64,000 bases of DNA from Candidatus Chlorobium masyuteum (GCF_011601315.1 NZ_JAAORA010000001.1:693611-757610), one strand, 5' to 3'. Counted from the first letter of the stretch, positions 42,179 to 51,680 are shown. Program-made: numbers and translations. The notes: generated by a model not told the origin, from the sequence alone.

Positions 42179-42298
42179 TTTGATGTCAGGAATATTGAGG
42201 AATAAGTATTATTTTTATGATTTTGATTTAACGGGTTCAAAACTGCTAATTACTCTTTAGCAAAAAACTTACAACAAATAAACGGAGGTAATTACAAG

Positions 42299-42526
42299 AT
42301 GGATGGTTTAGGTTTAGCTTATTTAGGTGCAGGTATTGGCGCCGGTCTTGCTGTTATTGGTGCTGGTCTTGGTATTGGTAATATCGCTGCTTCTGCAACA
42401 GAGGGAACAGCTCGTCAGCCTGAGGCTGCATCCGATATCCGTACGACCATGATTATTGCAGCAGCTCTTATTGAAGGTGTTGGTCTGTTCGGCGAAGTTA
42501 TCTGCGTTCTTCTCGCTCTCAAGTAA
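42299..42526 (+). CDS. atpE: ATP synthase F0 subunit c
   Basis: Proteolipid of 75 residues with two helices. The first carries the glycine repeat GAGLAVIGAGLGIG; the loop is ARQPEA; the second has the ion-binding carboxylate E59 in ALIEGVGLF. The residue after E59 is Gly rather than Ser/Thr, and the first helix lacks the Gln used for Na+, so proton coupling is expected. A strong CGGAGG ribosome site precedes it and a terminator-like hairpin follows, consistent with the need for many copies. Confidence 0.97.
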   Translation: MDGLGLAYLGAGIGAGLAVIGAGLGIGNIAASATEGTARQPEAASDIRTTMIIAAALIEGVGLFGEVICVLLALK

Positions 42527-42561
42527 GCGTGAAGCTGTTACAGATTCGATACAGAAGATAT

Positions 42562-42600
42562 CCCGATTGCGGCACACTCAAAGCACCGCAGTCGGGTTTT
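42562..42600 (+). terminator. Terminator-like hairpin between atpE and atpF
   Basis: CCCGATTGCGG (42562-42572) pairs with CCGCAGTCGGG (42586-42596) over 11 bp with one G-T pair, followed by TTTT-ATT. It lies inside the operon, between atpE and atpF. It may terminate part of the transcripts or stabilise the 3' end of the atpE message, raising subunit c output. Confidence 0.75.
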
Positions 42601-42626
42601 ATTAATCGTTAACGGAAACATTGTTC

Positions 42627-43154
42627 ATGCTTACGTCAGGAGTTATTCTTCTTGCCGGCAGTCTTTTAAGCCCGGAACCCGGCCTTATTTTCTGGACTGC
42701 GGTTACATTCGTGATTGTACTGCTTATTCTCAAAAAAGTAGCCTGGGGACCTATCCTCACTGCTTTGGAAGAGAGAGAAAAGGGTATCCAGTCATCTATC
42801 GACCGTGCATATCATGCAAAGGATGAGGCTGAAGCTGCTCTTCGCAAGAACAGTGAACTGCTTGCCAAGGCTGATGCGGAGTCAGACAAGATCATTCGTG
42901 AAGGAAAGGATTTTGCCGATAAACTTCGCGGCGATATTACCGAAAAAGCCCAGGCTGAAGCGCAGAAAATGATTTCCATGGCCAAGGATGAAATTGAGCA
43001 GGAAAAACGCCGCGCACTCAATGAGCTGAGAACGGAGGTTGCCGATCTTGCTGTAAAAGGGGCCGAGAAAATTATCAGAGGCTCTCTTGATGCCGATCTG
43101 CAGAAAAAGATCGTTGACAGCATGATCCAGGATTTTTCTACAAAACGTAATTGA
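42627..43154 (+). CDS. atpF: ATP synthase F0 subunit b
   Basis: Peripheral stalk subunit of 175 residues: one N-terminal membrane helix ([23 protein letters not shown]) and a long charged coiled coil with [28 protein letters not shown] 42627 is chosen over a TTG 6 bases before. It precedes atpH by 13 bases. Confidence 0.94.
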   Translation: MLTSGVILLAGSLLSPEPGLIFWTAVTFVIVLLILKKVAWGPILTALEEREKGIQSSIDRAYHAKDEAEAALRKNSELLAKADAESDKIIREGKDFADKLRGDITEKAQAEAQKMISMAKDEIEQEKRRALNELRTEVADLAVKGAEKIIRGSLDADLQKKIVDSMIQDFSTKRN

Positions 43155-43167
43155 AAACGGTCACGAA

Positions 43168-43713
43168 ATGTCCAGTCTAATTGCAAGCCGTCGATATGCA
43201 TCTGCTCTCCTTTCATCAGCTGAAGAGGGTGGTTTTCTTGATACTATTGTTGAAGAGCTGAAACAGATAAGGGAGGTTCTCAACAATTCCCGTGACCTCG
43301 TTCATGTGTTGAGAAGCCCCCTGATCCAGGGCGACAAGAAAGTTCATATTCTCGAAGAGATTTTCAGGGATAGTGTAGGCCAGAAAATGCATCTCTTTTT
43401 GAGCCTTATCGCAAAAAAGAAGAGAGCCGGGCTTCTTCCCGAGATTATTGACGAGTTTCAGGTTCTTCTTGATGAGAAACAAGGCGTGCTCAATGCTGAC
43501 GTTACCAGTGCCGTTGCACTTTCGGATCTTCAGGTATCGGACCTTGTCAGCAAGCTCACGGCTTCGACCGGCAAGACGATCAGGGCAAAGATGAAGGTTA
43601 ATGCTGATCTTATTGGTGGTGTTTCGGTTAAAATCGGAGACACTATTCTTGACGGCAGTGTCAGTCATCAGCTTGAGATGCTGAAGCACTCACTTATGAC
43701 GGACGCAGTATAA
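43168..43713 (+). CDS. atpH: ATP synthase F1 subunit delta
   Basis: OSCP/delta subunit of 181 residues that joins the b stalk to the alpha3beta3 head. N-terminal SSLIASRRYASALLSSAEE and C-terminal KTIRAKMKVNADLIGGVSVKIGDTILDGSVSHQLEML are typical. It ends the operon: a strong terminator follows and no atpA or atpG is next, so the remaining F1 genes must be elsewhere. Confidence 0.95.
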   Translation: MSSLIASRRYASALLSSAEEGGFLDTIVEELKQIREVLNNSRDLVHVLRSPLIQGDKKVHILEEIFRDSVGQKMHLFLSLIAKKKRAGLLPEIIDEFQVLLDEKQGVLNADVTSAVALSDLQVSDLVSKLTASTGKTIRAKMKVNADLIGGVSVKIGDTILDGSVSHQLEMLKHSLMTDAV

Positions 43714-43741
43714 AAACGCCCTCTCCCGAGTTTTATTTTTT

Positions 43742-43771
43742 AATAGCCTGCAGCAGCAGGCTATTTTTTTT
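43742..43771 (+). terminator. Rho-independent terminator of the atp F0 operon
   Basis: AATAGCCTGC and GCAGGCTATT form a perfect 10-bp stem with loop AGCA, followed by a T-run to 43771. It lies 29 bases after the atpH stop. Confidence 0.92.
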
Positions 43772-43828
43772 AGATATTTATCCGGACAGGCTTGTAAGCA
43801 TTCACGGAAATTTGTAGCATAGAGTCAT

Positions 43829-43901
43829 GGGGCTTTAGCTCAGTTGGTAGAGCGTCTCGTTCGCAATGAGAAGGTCAGGGGTTCGACTCCCCTAAGCTCC
43901 A
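43829..43901 (+). tRNA. tRNA-Ala (anticodon CGC)
   Basis: A 73-base cloverleaf. The acceptor stem is GGGGCTT with AAGCTCC and includes the G3-U70 pair that identifies alanine tRNA. The anticodon stem TCTCG/TGAGA encloses loop TTCGCAA, giving anticodon CGC (reads GCG). T-arm AGGGG-TTCGACT-CCCCT is canonical. The CCA end is not encoded (ACAGG follows), so it must be added enzymatically. Confidence 0.95.
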
Positions 43902-44149
43902 CAGGTATTCCGCTCTCACTCCTGCTTCAGTGATCTGCAGCACCTTTCAGGCAGTGTTCATGCCCCCTTTTCGATGACCCGTGTCACGGTAAATCCACCA
44001 TCCTGATTTTTCATGCCCGGTCAGCTTCGTCATGCAGTTACGTTATCCTGCTGAAAATATGAGAGCAAAAGGTGTTCAGGTATGTTTCTTTTTCTGCAGT
44101 TTTGTATACTATGTTTTCGATTTCAATAAAAGGATAATGGAGTTGCTTT

Positions 44150-45046
44150 ATGCCGGTGACCAGATTTATTGTACGTTCAATGCTGCTGATATGTACGACA
44201 GGTAGTTTAGTGCTGTCGGGGTGTTCATCAACAAAGCCTCCGGCTACGGTAACTGCACTTGTCAATGAAGGTTATGCAAAAGCTGAGAGACTGTTTGCCA
44301 AAAAGGATTATCCCGGAGCTTCACTTGCCCTTGAATCATTGATCTTTACCTCCCGTGCTACAGCACTTGAGGATGATGTGCTCTTTCTTCTCGGGCAGAC
44401 CTATTACCGTTCGAAAGAGTACCTGCTTGCAGGAGATATCTACACCCGCCTGCTTCAGCAGATCCCCTCTACCCCCTATGCGAAAACAGCACAGTTCATG
44501 CTTGCCAAATCATATGAGCAGCTCTCACCGCATTATGAACTTGATCAGCAGTACACCGTAAAAGCCATTGAGCAGTTCTCCGTCTATCTTGACCTCTATC
44601 CTGCCACTGATTCGCTGAAGATTTCAAATGACGTTGTGACCTACAGGGAGTTGCTTAAAATCAATCCTGATAATCAATCCTATAAAGAGAGCTATGCAAG
44701 GGCTTCTGCTCAGTATGCGAGGGTTGACAGCGTTCGTTATGCGGCAAGAACCATTCAGGAATTCAGGGAGAAGCTGGCGAGAAATTCATTTTCCATTGCC
44801 CGCAACTATGTTCAGCTCGGCAAATACAAGGCTGCGGAGATCTTTTATGATGAGATTATCCGGCGTTATTCCGATACCGGATATATTCATCACTCCTGGG
44901 CAGGAAAAATTGATATGCAGATGAAGCGTAAAAAGTGGTTTGATGCAGAGCAGGCGCTTGATCAGTATCTGCAGCTTTATCCGGCTAAAGAGAAGGAGAT
45001 GGCCGGAGAACGCGAAAAAATAGTACGGAATCTTAAAAACAGCTGA
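44150..45046 (+). CDS. bamD: BamD-like outer-membrane lipoprotein
   Basis: A 298-residue lipoprotein. The signal peptide ends in a lipobox LSGC (Cys about residue 25). The rest is TPR-like helices, with YAKAERLFAKKDYPGASLALESLI, DDVLFLLGQTYYRSKEYLLAGDIYTRLLQQIPSTPYAKTAQ typical of BamD/YfiO, part of the BAM complex that folds outer-membrane beta barrels. It starts before nadD, 12 bases apart. Confidence 0.87.
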   Translation: MPVTRFIVRSMLLICTTGSLVLSGCSSTKPPATVTALVNEGYAKAERLFAKKDYPGASLALESLIFTSRATALEDDVLFLLGQTYYRSKEYLLAGDIYTRLLQQIPSTPYAKTAQFMLAKSYEQLSPHYELDQQYTVKAIEQFSVYLDLYPATDSLKISNDVVTYRELLKINPDNQSYKESYARASAQYARVDSVRYAARTIQEFREKLARNSFSIARNYVQLGKYKAAEIFYDEIIRRYSDTGYIHHSWAGKIDMQMKRKKWFDAEQALDQYLQLYPAKEKEMAGEREKIVRNLKNS

Positions 45047-45058
45047 ACGGAGAGTGCT

Positions 45059-45649
45059 GTGCATCTGGCAGTTTTTGGCGGAACATTTGATCCTCCGCAC
45101 AATGGCCATCTTGCTCTCGCTCTTTTTGCCAGGGAGCTGCTGAAGATCGACCGGATCATCGTTTCGGTATCAAACAATCCTCTCAAGCAGAGGAGGGGCA
45201 CCTCAGATGAGCACAGAAAGCGCATGGCATCCCTTCTCTCATCCGAAATAAATCTTACCGGGTGGAGCAGTGAGGTCAGTGGGTGGGAGCTTGAAAAGCG
45301 CACCCCCTCCTATACCGTTGATCTTCTGCACTATATCCACGCGCTTTACCCGCATGATCGGCTTACCCTTCTTTTGGGAGAGGACAGTTTCCGGGAGTTC
45401 AACTCCTGGAAAGCGTATGAAAGGCTCTATTCGCTTGCTGAAATTTGTGTCTTTGGCAGAGCTTCCTCCCTGGGCGAGCCCTCGCCTGCCTCCCGGGAGG
45501 GAAGAGAGGGGATGCGATTTATCGATTTTGCCTATCCGCTCTCCTCAACCGCCATCCGTGAGCTTGCGGCTTCAGGGCAATCCATTGCACAATATGTCCC
45601 CTCTTCAATAGCCAGCTATATCGCAGAGCACAGCATCTACCGTCCGTGA
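45059..45649 (+). CDS. nadD: Nicotinate-nucleotide adenylyltransferase
   Basis: NaMN adenylyltransferase for NAD synthesis, 196 residues. GTG start at 45059 gives MHLAVFGGTFDPPHNGHL, with the nucleotidyltransferase HxGH motif; SSTAIREL is the C-terminal ISSTxIR equivalent, and LLLGEDSFREFNSWK the central motif. GGAGAG precedes the start. Confidence 0.94.
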   Translation: MHLAVFGGTFDPPHNGHLALALFARELLKIDRIIVSVSNNPLKQRRGTSDEHRKRMASLLSSEINLTGWSSEVSGWELEKRTPSYTVDLLHYIHALYPHDRLTLLLGEDSFREFNSWKAYERLYSLAEICVFGRASSLGEPSPASREGREGMRFIDFAYPLSSTAIRELAASGQSIAQYVPSSIASYIAEHSIYRP

Positions 45650-45659
45650 GCGTTTTGAT

Positions 45660-45771
45660 GTTCAAGCCCCGGAGGGGCGACATATTGGTAGCGCAGTCCC
45701 GACGAGGTCGGGGCTGGGATGAGGATTTCGAGCACCACCCAACGAAGTAATCGGGTTTCGGAACAAATAAA
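45660..45771 (+). repeat. Dispersed repeat, copy C
   Basis: Begins TTCAAGCCCCGGAGGGGCGA and ends near CCGAAACCCG on the complement. It matches in reverse the copies at 16080-16314 and its first 35 bases match the fragment at 53396. It fills the gap between convergent nadD and argS. It contains the sub-palindrome CCCGACGAGGTCGGG. Not coding. Confidence 0.75.
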
Positions 45772-45782
45772 GAGAGATGCGC

Positions 45783-47441
45783 TCACATTGATTCCGGTGC
45801 CGACACACCCAGTACCCTGAACCCGTTGCGCAGAACCTGGCGGGTGGCCAGCGAGAGGAAGAGTCTTGCCCTGGCAATTTCAGGCTCAGCCTTGAGAATC
45901 GGGCACTCCTGATAAAAACGGTGAAAGAGCTCTGCAAGTGAGTGCAGGTACTCTACCATTTTCTGCGGTTCAAGCAGACGCAGGCTTGTTGTGATCATAT
46001 CAGGGTAATCGAGCAGGGCAAAGCCGAGCTGAATCTCTGCAGGATTGTCAAGAAGCCGGAGCAGGTGGTAATCCGGGTCGGAGTGCGGATCGAATCCAAT
46101 CTCCTGCTTTGCAAGGCGCAGCAGGCTGCATATGCGTGCATGAGCGTAGTGCAGATAGAATACCGGATTTTCCCGTGACTGTTTTTTTGCCAGCTCTACA
46201 TCGAAGTTGAGGTGCGAATCCTTGCCCCGCATGATGAAAAAGAGGCGGGTGGCATCGGCGCCAACATCGTCAATCAGATCGTCAAGCAGGTCTGCATTGC
46301 CTTTTCTTGTTGACATCTTGACGCTCTGGCCGTCAACCGTTGTGGTGACAAACTGGTTTATGGCGATACGGATCCGGCTGGTATCCTTGCCAAGGATTTT
46401 CAGAGCCTCAATCACATCGGGATATTCATCGATGTGGTCGGCGCCGAACACATTGACGATCACATCAAACCCGCGTTGATACTTGGTGAGGTGATAGGCA
46501 ATATCCGGCAGACGGTAGCTCGGTTCTCCGGTGGATTTTATGAGCACCTTGTCCTTCTCCTGCCCCAACTTTGTTGTCATGAACCAGGTGGCGCCGTCAT
46601 ACGATGAAATAAAGCCTTTTTCGCCGAGAGCCTCAATTACCCGCTGATTTGCCGTTGTCCCGGTCTCATCGGGAGTGTAGAGGGTATGCTCATTGAAAAA
46701 TGAGTCATGGCGGATTCCGAGTCGTTCAAGTGTAGCGCGTATTGCCGAAAAGATGATGCTTTCGGCCGTGTTTTTGAAGAGCTCAATCTCTTCCGTGTCG
46801 GCAAGAGCGGCACCATGATCTTTAAAAACCTGTTCAGCAATCTCCCTGATATAGTCGCCCTGATAATGGGTGGCAGGAAATTCGATCACGCGGCCGCAGA
46901 GTTCCTGATAACGGAGTTTGACCGACTCACCGAGAATCTGCATCTGGCGTCCGGCATCGTTGAAATAATACTCACGGGTTATATCATAGCCCTGCGTTGC
47001 ATAGAGATTTGCTATGCAGTCACCAAGCACGCCACCCCGTCCCCTTCCGATGGTAAGAGGGCCGGTGGGATTGGCACTGACATATTCCACGATAGCGCGC
47101 TTCCCTTTGCCACTCGCCCCCTCTCCGTACCGGTCAGTCTGGAGCAGCACCTGCTCTACACTCTGCATGATAAAAACCGGCGTGAGGTAAAAGTTGATGA
47201 ACCCGGCTCCTGCAACATCAATTTTAGCTATGGTATCCGGAGGGAAAGAGAGGTGGGGTATGATTTGCTGGGCCAGCTCCCTGGGATTCTTTCGTAACTC
47301 TTTTGCTGCAAGAAAGGCTATGTTGGTTGAAAAGTCGCCGAACTTCTTGTCGGCAGGCTGTTCAATCCGGATCGGATTTTCGGTTACTATTCCGGCCGCT
47401 TCAACTGCCCGAGCTATGACCGGGAGAAAAAATTCATGCAT
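45783..47441 (-). CDS. argS: Arginyl-tRNA synthetase
   Basis: Class I aminoacyl-tRNA synthetase of 552 residues. The N-terminal Arg-S additional domain is followed by the catalytic domain and the DALR anticodon-binding domain near the C-terminus ([14 protein letters not shown]). The HIGH-equivalent reads [12 protein letters not shown], in which neither His of HIGH is kept; the KMSKS-equivalent is VKMSTRKGN. The rest of the family features are intact and the length is right, so it is likely active with a lineage variant. Confidence 0.94.
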   Translation of the reverse strand: MHEFFLPVIARAVEAAGIVTENPIRIEQPADKKFGDFSTNIAFLAAKELRKNPRELAQQIIPHLSFPPDTIAKIDVAGAGFINFYLTPVFIMQSVEQVLLQTDRYGEGASGKGKRAIVEYVSANPTGPLTIGRGRGGVLGDCIANLYATQGYDITREYYFNDAGRQMQILGESVKLRYQELCGRVIEFPATHYQGDYIREIAEQVFKDHGAALADTEEIELFKNTAESIIFSAIRATLERLGIRHDSFFNEHTLYTPDETGTTANQRVIEALGEKGFISSYDGATWFMTTKLGQEKDKVLIKSTGEPSYRLPDIAYHLTKYQRGFDVIVNVFGADHIDEYPDVIEALKILGKDTSRIRIAINQFVTTTVDGQSVKMSTRKGNADLLDDLIDDVGADATRLFFIMRGKDSHLNFDVELAKKQSRENPVFYLHYAHARICSLLRLAKQEIGFDPHSDPDYHLLRLLDNPAEIQLGFALLDYPDMITTSLRLLEPQKMVEYLHSLAELFHRFYQECPILKAEPEIARARLFLSLATRQVLRNGFRVLGVSAPESM

Positions 47442-47450
47442 TGTATTTCT

Positions 47451-48155
47451 TTATGATAGGGTCGTTGGTTGCTCCTGATTGAGCAGTGCACAGAGTTCAA
47501 TGGGGAGGAGCCCGGAGAAATTGTCGATGATTCGAATAACGTTATCGAACTCCCGGAATGCATCGGCGCTGTTTGTGGTCGTAACTGCGACACATTTCAT
47601 TCCGGCACTCCGGGCAGCCTGAACACCTGGCAGGGCATCCTCAAATACGATACAGTTTGATGGCGGTACCTCAAGCAGCCCGGCTGCCCGAAGAAAGATA
47701 TCCGGGGCGGGTTTGCCGTTTATGACCTGTGACGGGTCTACAATTGCCTGGAATCTGCCAGCAATGCCGAGCAGATCAAGGACGTATTCGATATTACGCG
47801 GCCCGGCACCGGTACCGATACCAAGCTGTACACGGCTTTCCGCCGCATGGTCAAGAAAGAGCTCCAGACCCGGCATGGGCTTGATCAGTTCGCGTGACAT
47901 GATCCTGTAGAGAAAGTCCTTGAGTTCAGTAAGCCGCGCAGCTTCCGCTTCGCTGATCTCCGGGTCGAGGAAATAGCGGAGAACATCATGGCCTTTCATG
48001 CCTGCGGTTTCAACCAGATAGCGCTCGGCATCAAGTCCTTCAAGTCCGAAATCCCGGAAAAGCTCAACCCATGAATCCGCATGGAAACGCATGTTGTCTG
48101 TCAGGACGCCATCCATATCAAAAATAAAGGCGTATCTCGGGTCGGTAGTAAGCAT
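47451..48155 (-). CDS. HAD-superfamily hydrolase, beta-phosphoglucomutase-like
   Basis: A 234-residue HAD phosphatase/phosphomutase. Motif I is FDMDGVLTDN with the nucleophile Asp, motif II GIGTGAGP, and motif IV VFEDALPGVQAARSAGM. The helical cap follows motif I (subclass IA). Substrate is probably a small sugar phosphate; not deducible. It is 11 bases after trpS on the same strand. Confidence 0.85.
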   Translation of the reverse strand: MLTTDPRYAFIFDMDGVLTDNMRFHADSWVELFRDFGLEGLDAERYLVETAGMKGHDVLRYFLDPEISEAEAARLTELKDFLYRIMSRELIKPMPGLELFLDHAAESRVQLGIGTGAGPRNIEYVLDLLGIAGRFQAIVDPSQVINGKPAPDIFLRAAGLLEVPPSNCIVFEDALPGVQAARSAGMKCVAVTTTNSADAFREFDNVIRIIDNFSGLLPIELCALLNQEQPTTLS

Positions 48156-48166
48156 GATCGATTGAT

Positions 48167-49201
48167 TCAGCAGGTGATCTCTCCAAGTTTCATGGCGGTT
48201 CGGACCTCCTGCATGGTGGTTCGGGCTATGGCTCTGGCCTTTGCTTCGCCTTCAAGCAGAATCGATTTCACCAGTTCCATGTGCGTTTCATAATAAGCTC
48301 TTTTTTCAACCAGCGGGGAGAGTTCTGCTGCAATATTTGCCGCGCACATCTTTTTGCAGTCTACACATCCAAGCGAGCCGGACCGGCAGCCTGCCTCTAT
48401 CTCGGATAATTGTTCTTCCGGAGCAAATTTTTCATGGTAGCTGAACACGGTGCACACTTCCGGATGGCCGGGGTCGTTTTTGCGAACCTTTCTGGTGTCG
48501 GTTACTGCGGTGCGCATTTTTTTTGCAATCTCCTCCAGGCTGTCCGAGAGCAGAATGGTGTTGCCAAGGGATTTGGACATTTTTGCCTTTCCGTCAAGCC
48601 CCGGCAGTCGCGAGAATTTTGTGATTTTCGGCGCTGGTTCAGGGAATACCTCTCCCAAAATAGGGTGCTGGTAGAGGTTGTTGAAGCGGCGGGCAATCTC
48701 CCTGGTGATCTCCACATGAGGGAGCTGATCTTCACCGACAGGAACAACATTGCCTTTATAGAGCAGTATATCAGCCGCCTGCAGGACGGGGTAACCGAGA
48801 TGACCGTAGGTCAGTGACTCCATATTCAGGTCACGAATCTGATCTTTCAGGGTCGGGTTCCTTTCGAGGCGCGATGAGGTGATGAGCATCGAAAAGAGCA
48901 GAAAGAGTTCAGTGTGCTCCTTGACCTGTGACTGACGGAAAACCGGGCTTTTTTCAGGGTCTACCCCTGCGGCCAGCCAGTCAATGAGCATGTCAAGCGT
49001 GTTTGTATAGATTTCACCGGTTTCAAGTGACGTTGTCAGATTGTGATAATCGGCGATCAGAAAGCAGGTTTCATAGACCCGTTCGCCCGCTTCGTTTCTC
49101 TGATTCTGTTGCTCAACCCATGATTCAAGCGCTCCGGTATAGTGACCAAGATGGAGCTTGCCGGTCGGCCGCATACCGCTTAAAATTCGAAGTGTTCCCA
49201 T
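48167..49201 (-). CDS. trpS: Tryptophanyl-tRNA synthetase
   Basis: Class I synthetase of 344 residues. N-terminal GMRPTGKLHLGHYTGAL contains the HIGH motif (HLGH) and AKMSKSLGN is KMSKS. The central VPVGEDQLPHVEITREIARRFN is the conserved ATP/tRNA segment. A late Cys cluster (CRSGSLGCVDCKKMC) resembles the Cys-rich insertion found in some TrpRS that hold an Fe-S cluster. Confidence 0.95.
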   Translation of the reverse strand: MGTLRILSGMRPTGKLHLGHYTGALESWVEQQNQRNEAGERVYETCFLIADYHNLTTSLETGEIYTNTLDMLIDWLAAGVDPEKSPVFRQSQVKEHTELFLLFSMLITSSRLERNPTLKDQIRDLNMESLTYGHLGYPVLQAADILLYKGNVVPVGEDQLPHVEITREIARRFNNLYQHPILGEVFPEPAPKITKFSRLPGLDGKAKMSKSLGNTILLSDSLEEIAKKMRTAVTDTRKVRKNDPGHPEVCTVFSYHEKFAPEEQLSEIEAGCRSGSLGCVDCKKMCAANIAAELSPLVEKRAYYETHMELVKSILLEGEAKARAIARTTMQEVRTAMKLGEITC

Positions 49202-49405
49202 AAAAGTTTTGTTGCCGCGTCAACCGGCAGAACGTGCGGCTGTTTCAGGCGGGGTCGTGGTTTTTATAAAGCTCTGAATGCCCAAGAAGTTATAACAGTT
49301 CACAGAAAGATAAAAGGGCTTTGTTTGTTTTTTGTATTGCTTGCACTATATTATCCAACTTGTTTCAGGTTCGTATCAAAAAGAAGAATTTGAAACCGAT
49401 ATATT

Positions 49406-49508
49406 AGGAGAGTAAGTCCTATACAACATTCAGTTACCCAACCATGTCAGATCCGGAAGGAAGCAGCATCCGGTAATATGAATGTGTGATATAGTTAGCT
49501 TACTCTCT
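49406..49508 (+). ncRNA. ffs: Small SRP RNA (4.5S type)
   Basis: About 100 bases. The apical domain IV core, CAGATCCGGAAGGAAGCAGC, is the conserved Ffh-binding hairpin with GGAA tetraloop. The ends GAGAGTAAG (49408) and CTTACTCTC (49499-49507) pair to close the rod, and a T-run follows to serve as terminator. It targets membrane proteins with Ffh and FtsY. Confidence 0.93.
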
Positions 49509-49548
49509 TTTTTTATTTACCCAATTATAAACCACGTCGGGAGCAGAA

Positions 49549-50583
49549 ATGGAATCAGGAGTCAGAAAAGAGGAGTTACTGAGCGCACCGGTCCGCCATA
49601 TTGATATCAAGCAGCTGAATATTGTTCCACTTATAGACCAGATGAACGATACGGCTTTTCAGGCCAGAAATCTTGCAAGGGCAGCTTCGATTCTTGACCT
49701 TATGCAGCAGGACAAGGAGTGCGCCGTTATTTTGACCCTTGCCGGTTCATTGATCAGTGCCGGACTGAAGCAGGTTATTATTGACATGATCGACAACCAC
49801 ATGGTTGATGCCATTGTCTCCACCGGCGCCAATATTGTTGACCAGGACTTTTTTGAAGCGCTCGGCTTCAGGCACTACAAGGGAACCCCCTTTATTGATG
49901 ATGCCATTCTCCGTGATATGCACATCGACCGTATTTACGATACCTATATCGATGAGGATGATCTCCGGGTCTGTGATGACACGACAGCGATCATAGCCAA
50001 CTCCATGAAGCCGGGAAGCTACTCCTCCCGTGAGTTCATTGTGGAGATGGCCAAATACATCGAAGCCAACAACCACGACAAAAACTCCATCGTCTACAAG
50101 GCCTACGAAAAAGGGGTGCCGATCTTCTGCCCCGCATTCTCGGACTGCTCCGCAGGCTTCGGACTGGTGCATCATCAGTGGCACAATCCGGAGAACCATG
50201 TTGCCATCGACTCGGTAAAGGATTTCCGCGAACTCACGAAAATCAAGATCGAGAACGACAGAACCGGTATTTTTATGATCGGCGGCGGCGTACCGAAAAA
50301 CTTTACACAGGATATTGTTGTTGCAGCTGAGGTACTTGGTTACGAAGACGTATCCATGCACACCTATGCCGTCCAGATTACCGTTGCCGACGAGCGTGAT
50401 GGTGCGCTTTCCGGCTCAACCCTCAAGGAGGCCAGCTCGTGGGGCAAGGTTGATACGGTTTATGAGCAGATGGTCTTTGCCGAAGCAACCATTGCCCTGC
50501 CGCTCATCGCCGGTTATGCCTACCACAAACGCAACTGGGAGGGTCGCAAGGCTAAAAATTTCAACGCCATGCTTGAAGGTTAA
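49549..50583 (+). CDS. Deoxyhypusine synthase-like protein
   Basis: A 344-residue protein of the DHS/homospermidine synthase-like fold: NAD-binding segments ILTLAGSLISAGLKQVI, ISTGANIVDQDF and MIGGGVPKNF. The catalytic Lys that forms the spermidine imine is K300 in EASSWGKVD, aligned with the SWGK of eukaryotic DHS. No eIF5A homologue is in the window, and bacteria lack one, so the acceptor may be a polyamine or another protein. Such proteins are scattered in bacteria including Chlorobi. Start ATG 49549 with GGGAGC upstream. Confidence 0.85.
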   Translation: MESGVRKEELLSAPVRHIDIKQLNIVPLIDQMNDTAFQARNLARAASILDLMQQDKECAVILTLAGSLISAGLKQVIIDMIDNHMVDAIVSTGANIVDQDFFEALGFRHYKGTPFIDDAILRDMHIDRIYDTYIDEDDLRVCDDTTAIIANSMKPGSYSSREFIVEMAKYIEANNHDKNSIVYKAYEKGVPIFCPAFSDCSAGFGLVHHQWHNPENHVAIDSVKDFRELTKIKIENDRTGIFMIGGGVPKNFTQDIVVAAEVLGYEDVSMHTYAVQITVADERDGALSGSTLKEASSWGKVDTVYEQMVFAEATIALPLIAGYAYHKRNWEGRKAKNFNAMLEG

Positions 50584-50607
50584 CCTGTAGATTAAGGAGA
50601 TGCCCTG

Positions 50608-51276
50608 ATGAAATTTTTTATTGATACCGCTAACCTTGATGAAATTCACGCCGCACGCGAACTTGGTGTTCTTGACGGTGTGACCACCAATCCTTCACTG
50701 ATTGCAAAAATCGTCGGTGACCCGGCGAACTTTACCTATCAGGATTTCAAGGATCATATTGCCCGGATCTGCGATATTGTTGACGGCCCGGTCAGTGCCG
50801 AGGTGACAACACTCAAGGCGCAGGAGATGATTATCGAGGGTGAGGATCTGGCAGCCATTCACGACAATGTGGTTGTCAAATGCCCCCTGACCATTGACGG
50901 CCTGCAGGCTATCCGCCATTTTTCAGAGAAAGGGATCAAAACAAACGCAACGCTTGTCTTTTCGCCCAACCAGGCGCTCCTTGCCGCCAAGGCCGGAGCA
51001 AGCTATGTGAGCCCCTTTGTCGGGAGGCTGGACGATATCAGCACCGAAGGGATGACCCTTGTCGAGCAGATTGTCACCATCTACGACAACTACGGCTACA
51101 TGACCGAGGTTATTGTTGCAAGCGTGCGCCATCCGCAGCATGTTGTTGACTCTGCATTGATCGGAGCCGATATTGCAACCATCCCTTTCAGTGTAATCCG
51201 CCAGCTTGTCAACCACCCGCTGACCGACCTCGGCCTGAAAAAGTTTATGGAAGACGCCTCGGTTATGAAGAAGTAA
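50608..51276 (+). CDS. Fructose-6-phosphate aldolase/transaldolase-like enzyme (small TAL/FSA family)
   Basis: A 222-residue TIM-barrel enzyme. The N-terminal [15 protein letters not shown] and [11 protein letters not shown] are family markers, and the Schiff-base Lys is K91 in [41 protein letters not shown] completes the family pattern. Small members are either transaldolases or fructose-6-phosphate aldolases; the sequence alone does not decide. A plus-strand terminator follows. Confidence 0.92.
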   Translation: MKFFIDTANLDEIHAARELGVLDGVTTNPSLIAKIVGDPANFTYQDFKDHIARICDIVDGPVSAEVTTLKAQEMIIEGEDLAAIHDNVVVKCPLTIDGLQAIRHFSEKGIKTNATLVFSPNQALLAAKAGASYVSPFVGRLDDISTEGMTLVEQIVTIYDNYGYMTEVIVASVRHPQHVVDSALIGADIATIPFSVIRQLVNHPLTDLGLKKFMEDASVMKK

Positions 51277-51293
51277 CCCTCCCGCTCTCTCTG

Positions 51294-51328
51294 CCGGTTC
51301 AGCAAGCCTGAAGTGCTGAACCGGTTTT
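51294..51328 (+). terminator. Rho-independent terminator after the aldolase gene
   Basis: CCGGTTCAGCA (51294-51304) and TGCTGAACCGG (51314-51324) form a perfect 11-bp stem with a 9-base loop, followed by TTTT. It marks the end of the housekeeping block and the start of the accessory patch. Confidence 0.85.
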
Positions 51329-51338
51329 ACTTGCTGCT

Positions 51339-51629
51339 TTAATGAGCCAAAGCCCGGCTGACAGCTTCAGGTTCATGGGCAATGACGGTCAGGAGAATCC
51401 GTGCTGAACGGTCAGGCTGACGGCGTTTTTGCTCCCAGTCCTGTACCGCTCGAACATCAAAACCAAACCGCAAAGAAAATTCGGGTTGCGTAAGTCCCAG
51501 GCGGGTTCGGATCGACTTGACGTCAACCTCCTCCGGAACATGGGCAATAAATCCTTCGCTGATTTCACCACGAGCATAGGTCAGGGCCTGAGAGGCGGAT
51601 TTGATCAGTTTACTTCCTGCTTTTGACAT
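51339..51629 (-). CDS. HigA/NadS-type helix-turn-helix antitoxin, apparently without toxin
   Basis: A 96-residue Xre/Cro-type regulator. The HTH spans about 37-75: [39 protein letters not shown]. Family members are antitoxins of RelE/HigB-type toxins and repress their own operon. No toxin ORF is visible on either side: the upstream 235 bp holds only a palindrome and downstream is a terminator. The remaining antitoxin may have lost its partner or act in trans. Confidence 0.82.
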   Translation of the reverse strand: MSKAGSKLIKSASQALTYARGEISEGFIAHVPEEVDVKSIRTRLGLTQPEFSLRFGFDVRAVQDWEQKRRQPDRSARILLTVIAHEPEAVSRALAH

Positions 51630-51680
51630 GGTTTTTAACTCCTTTGCCTTCGCCTAAATAATCTGGCGTTGCAATTGATG

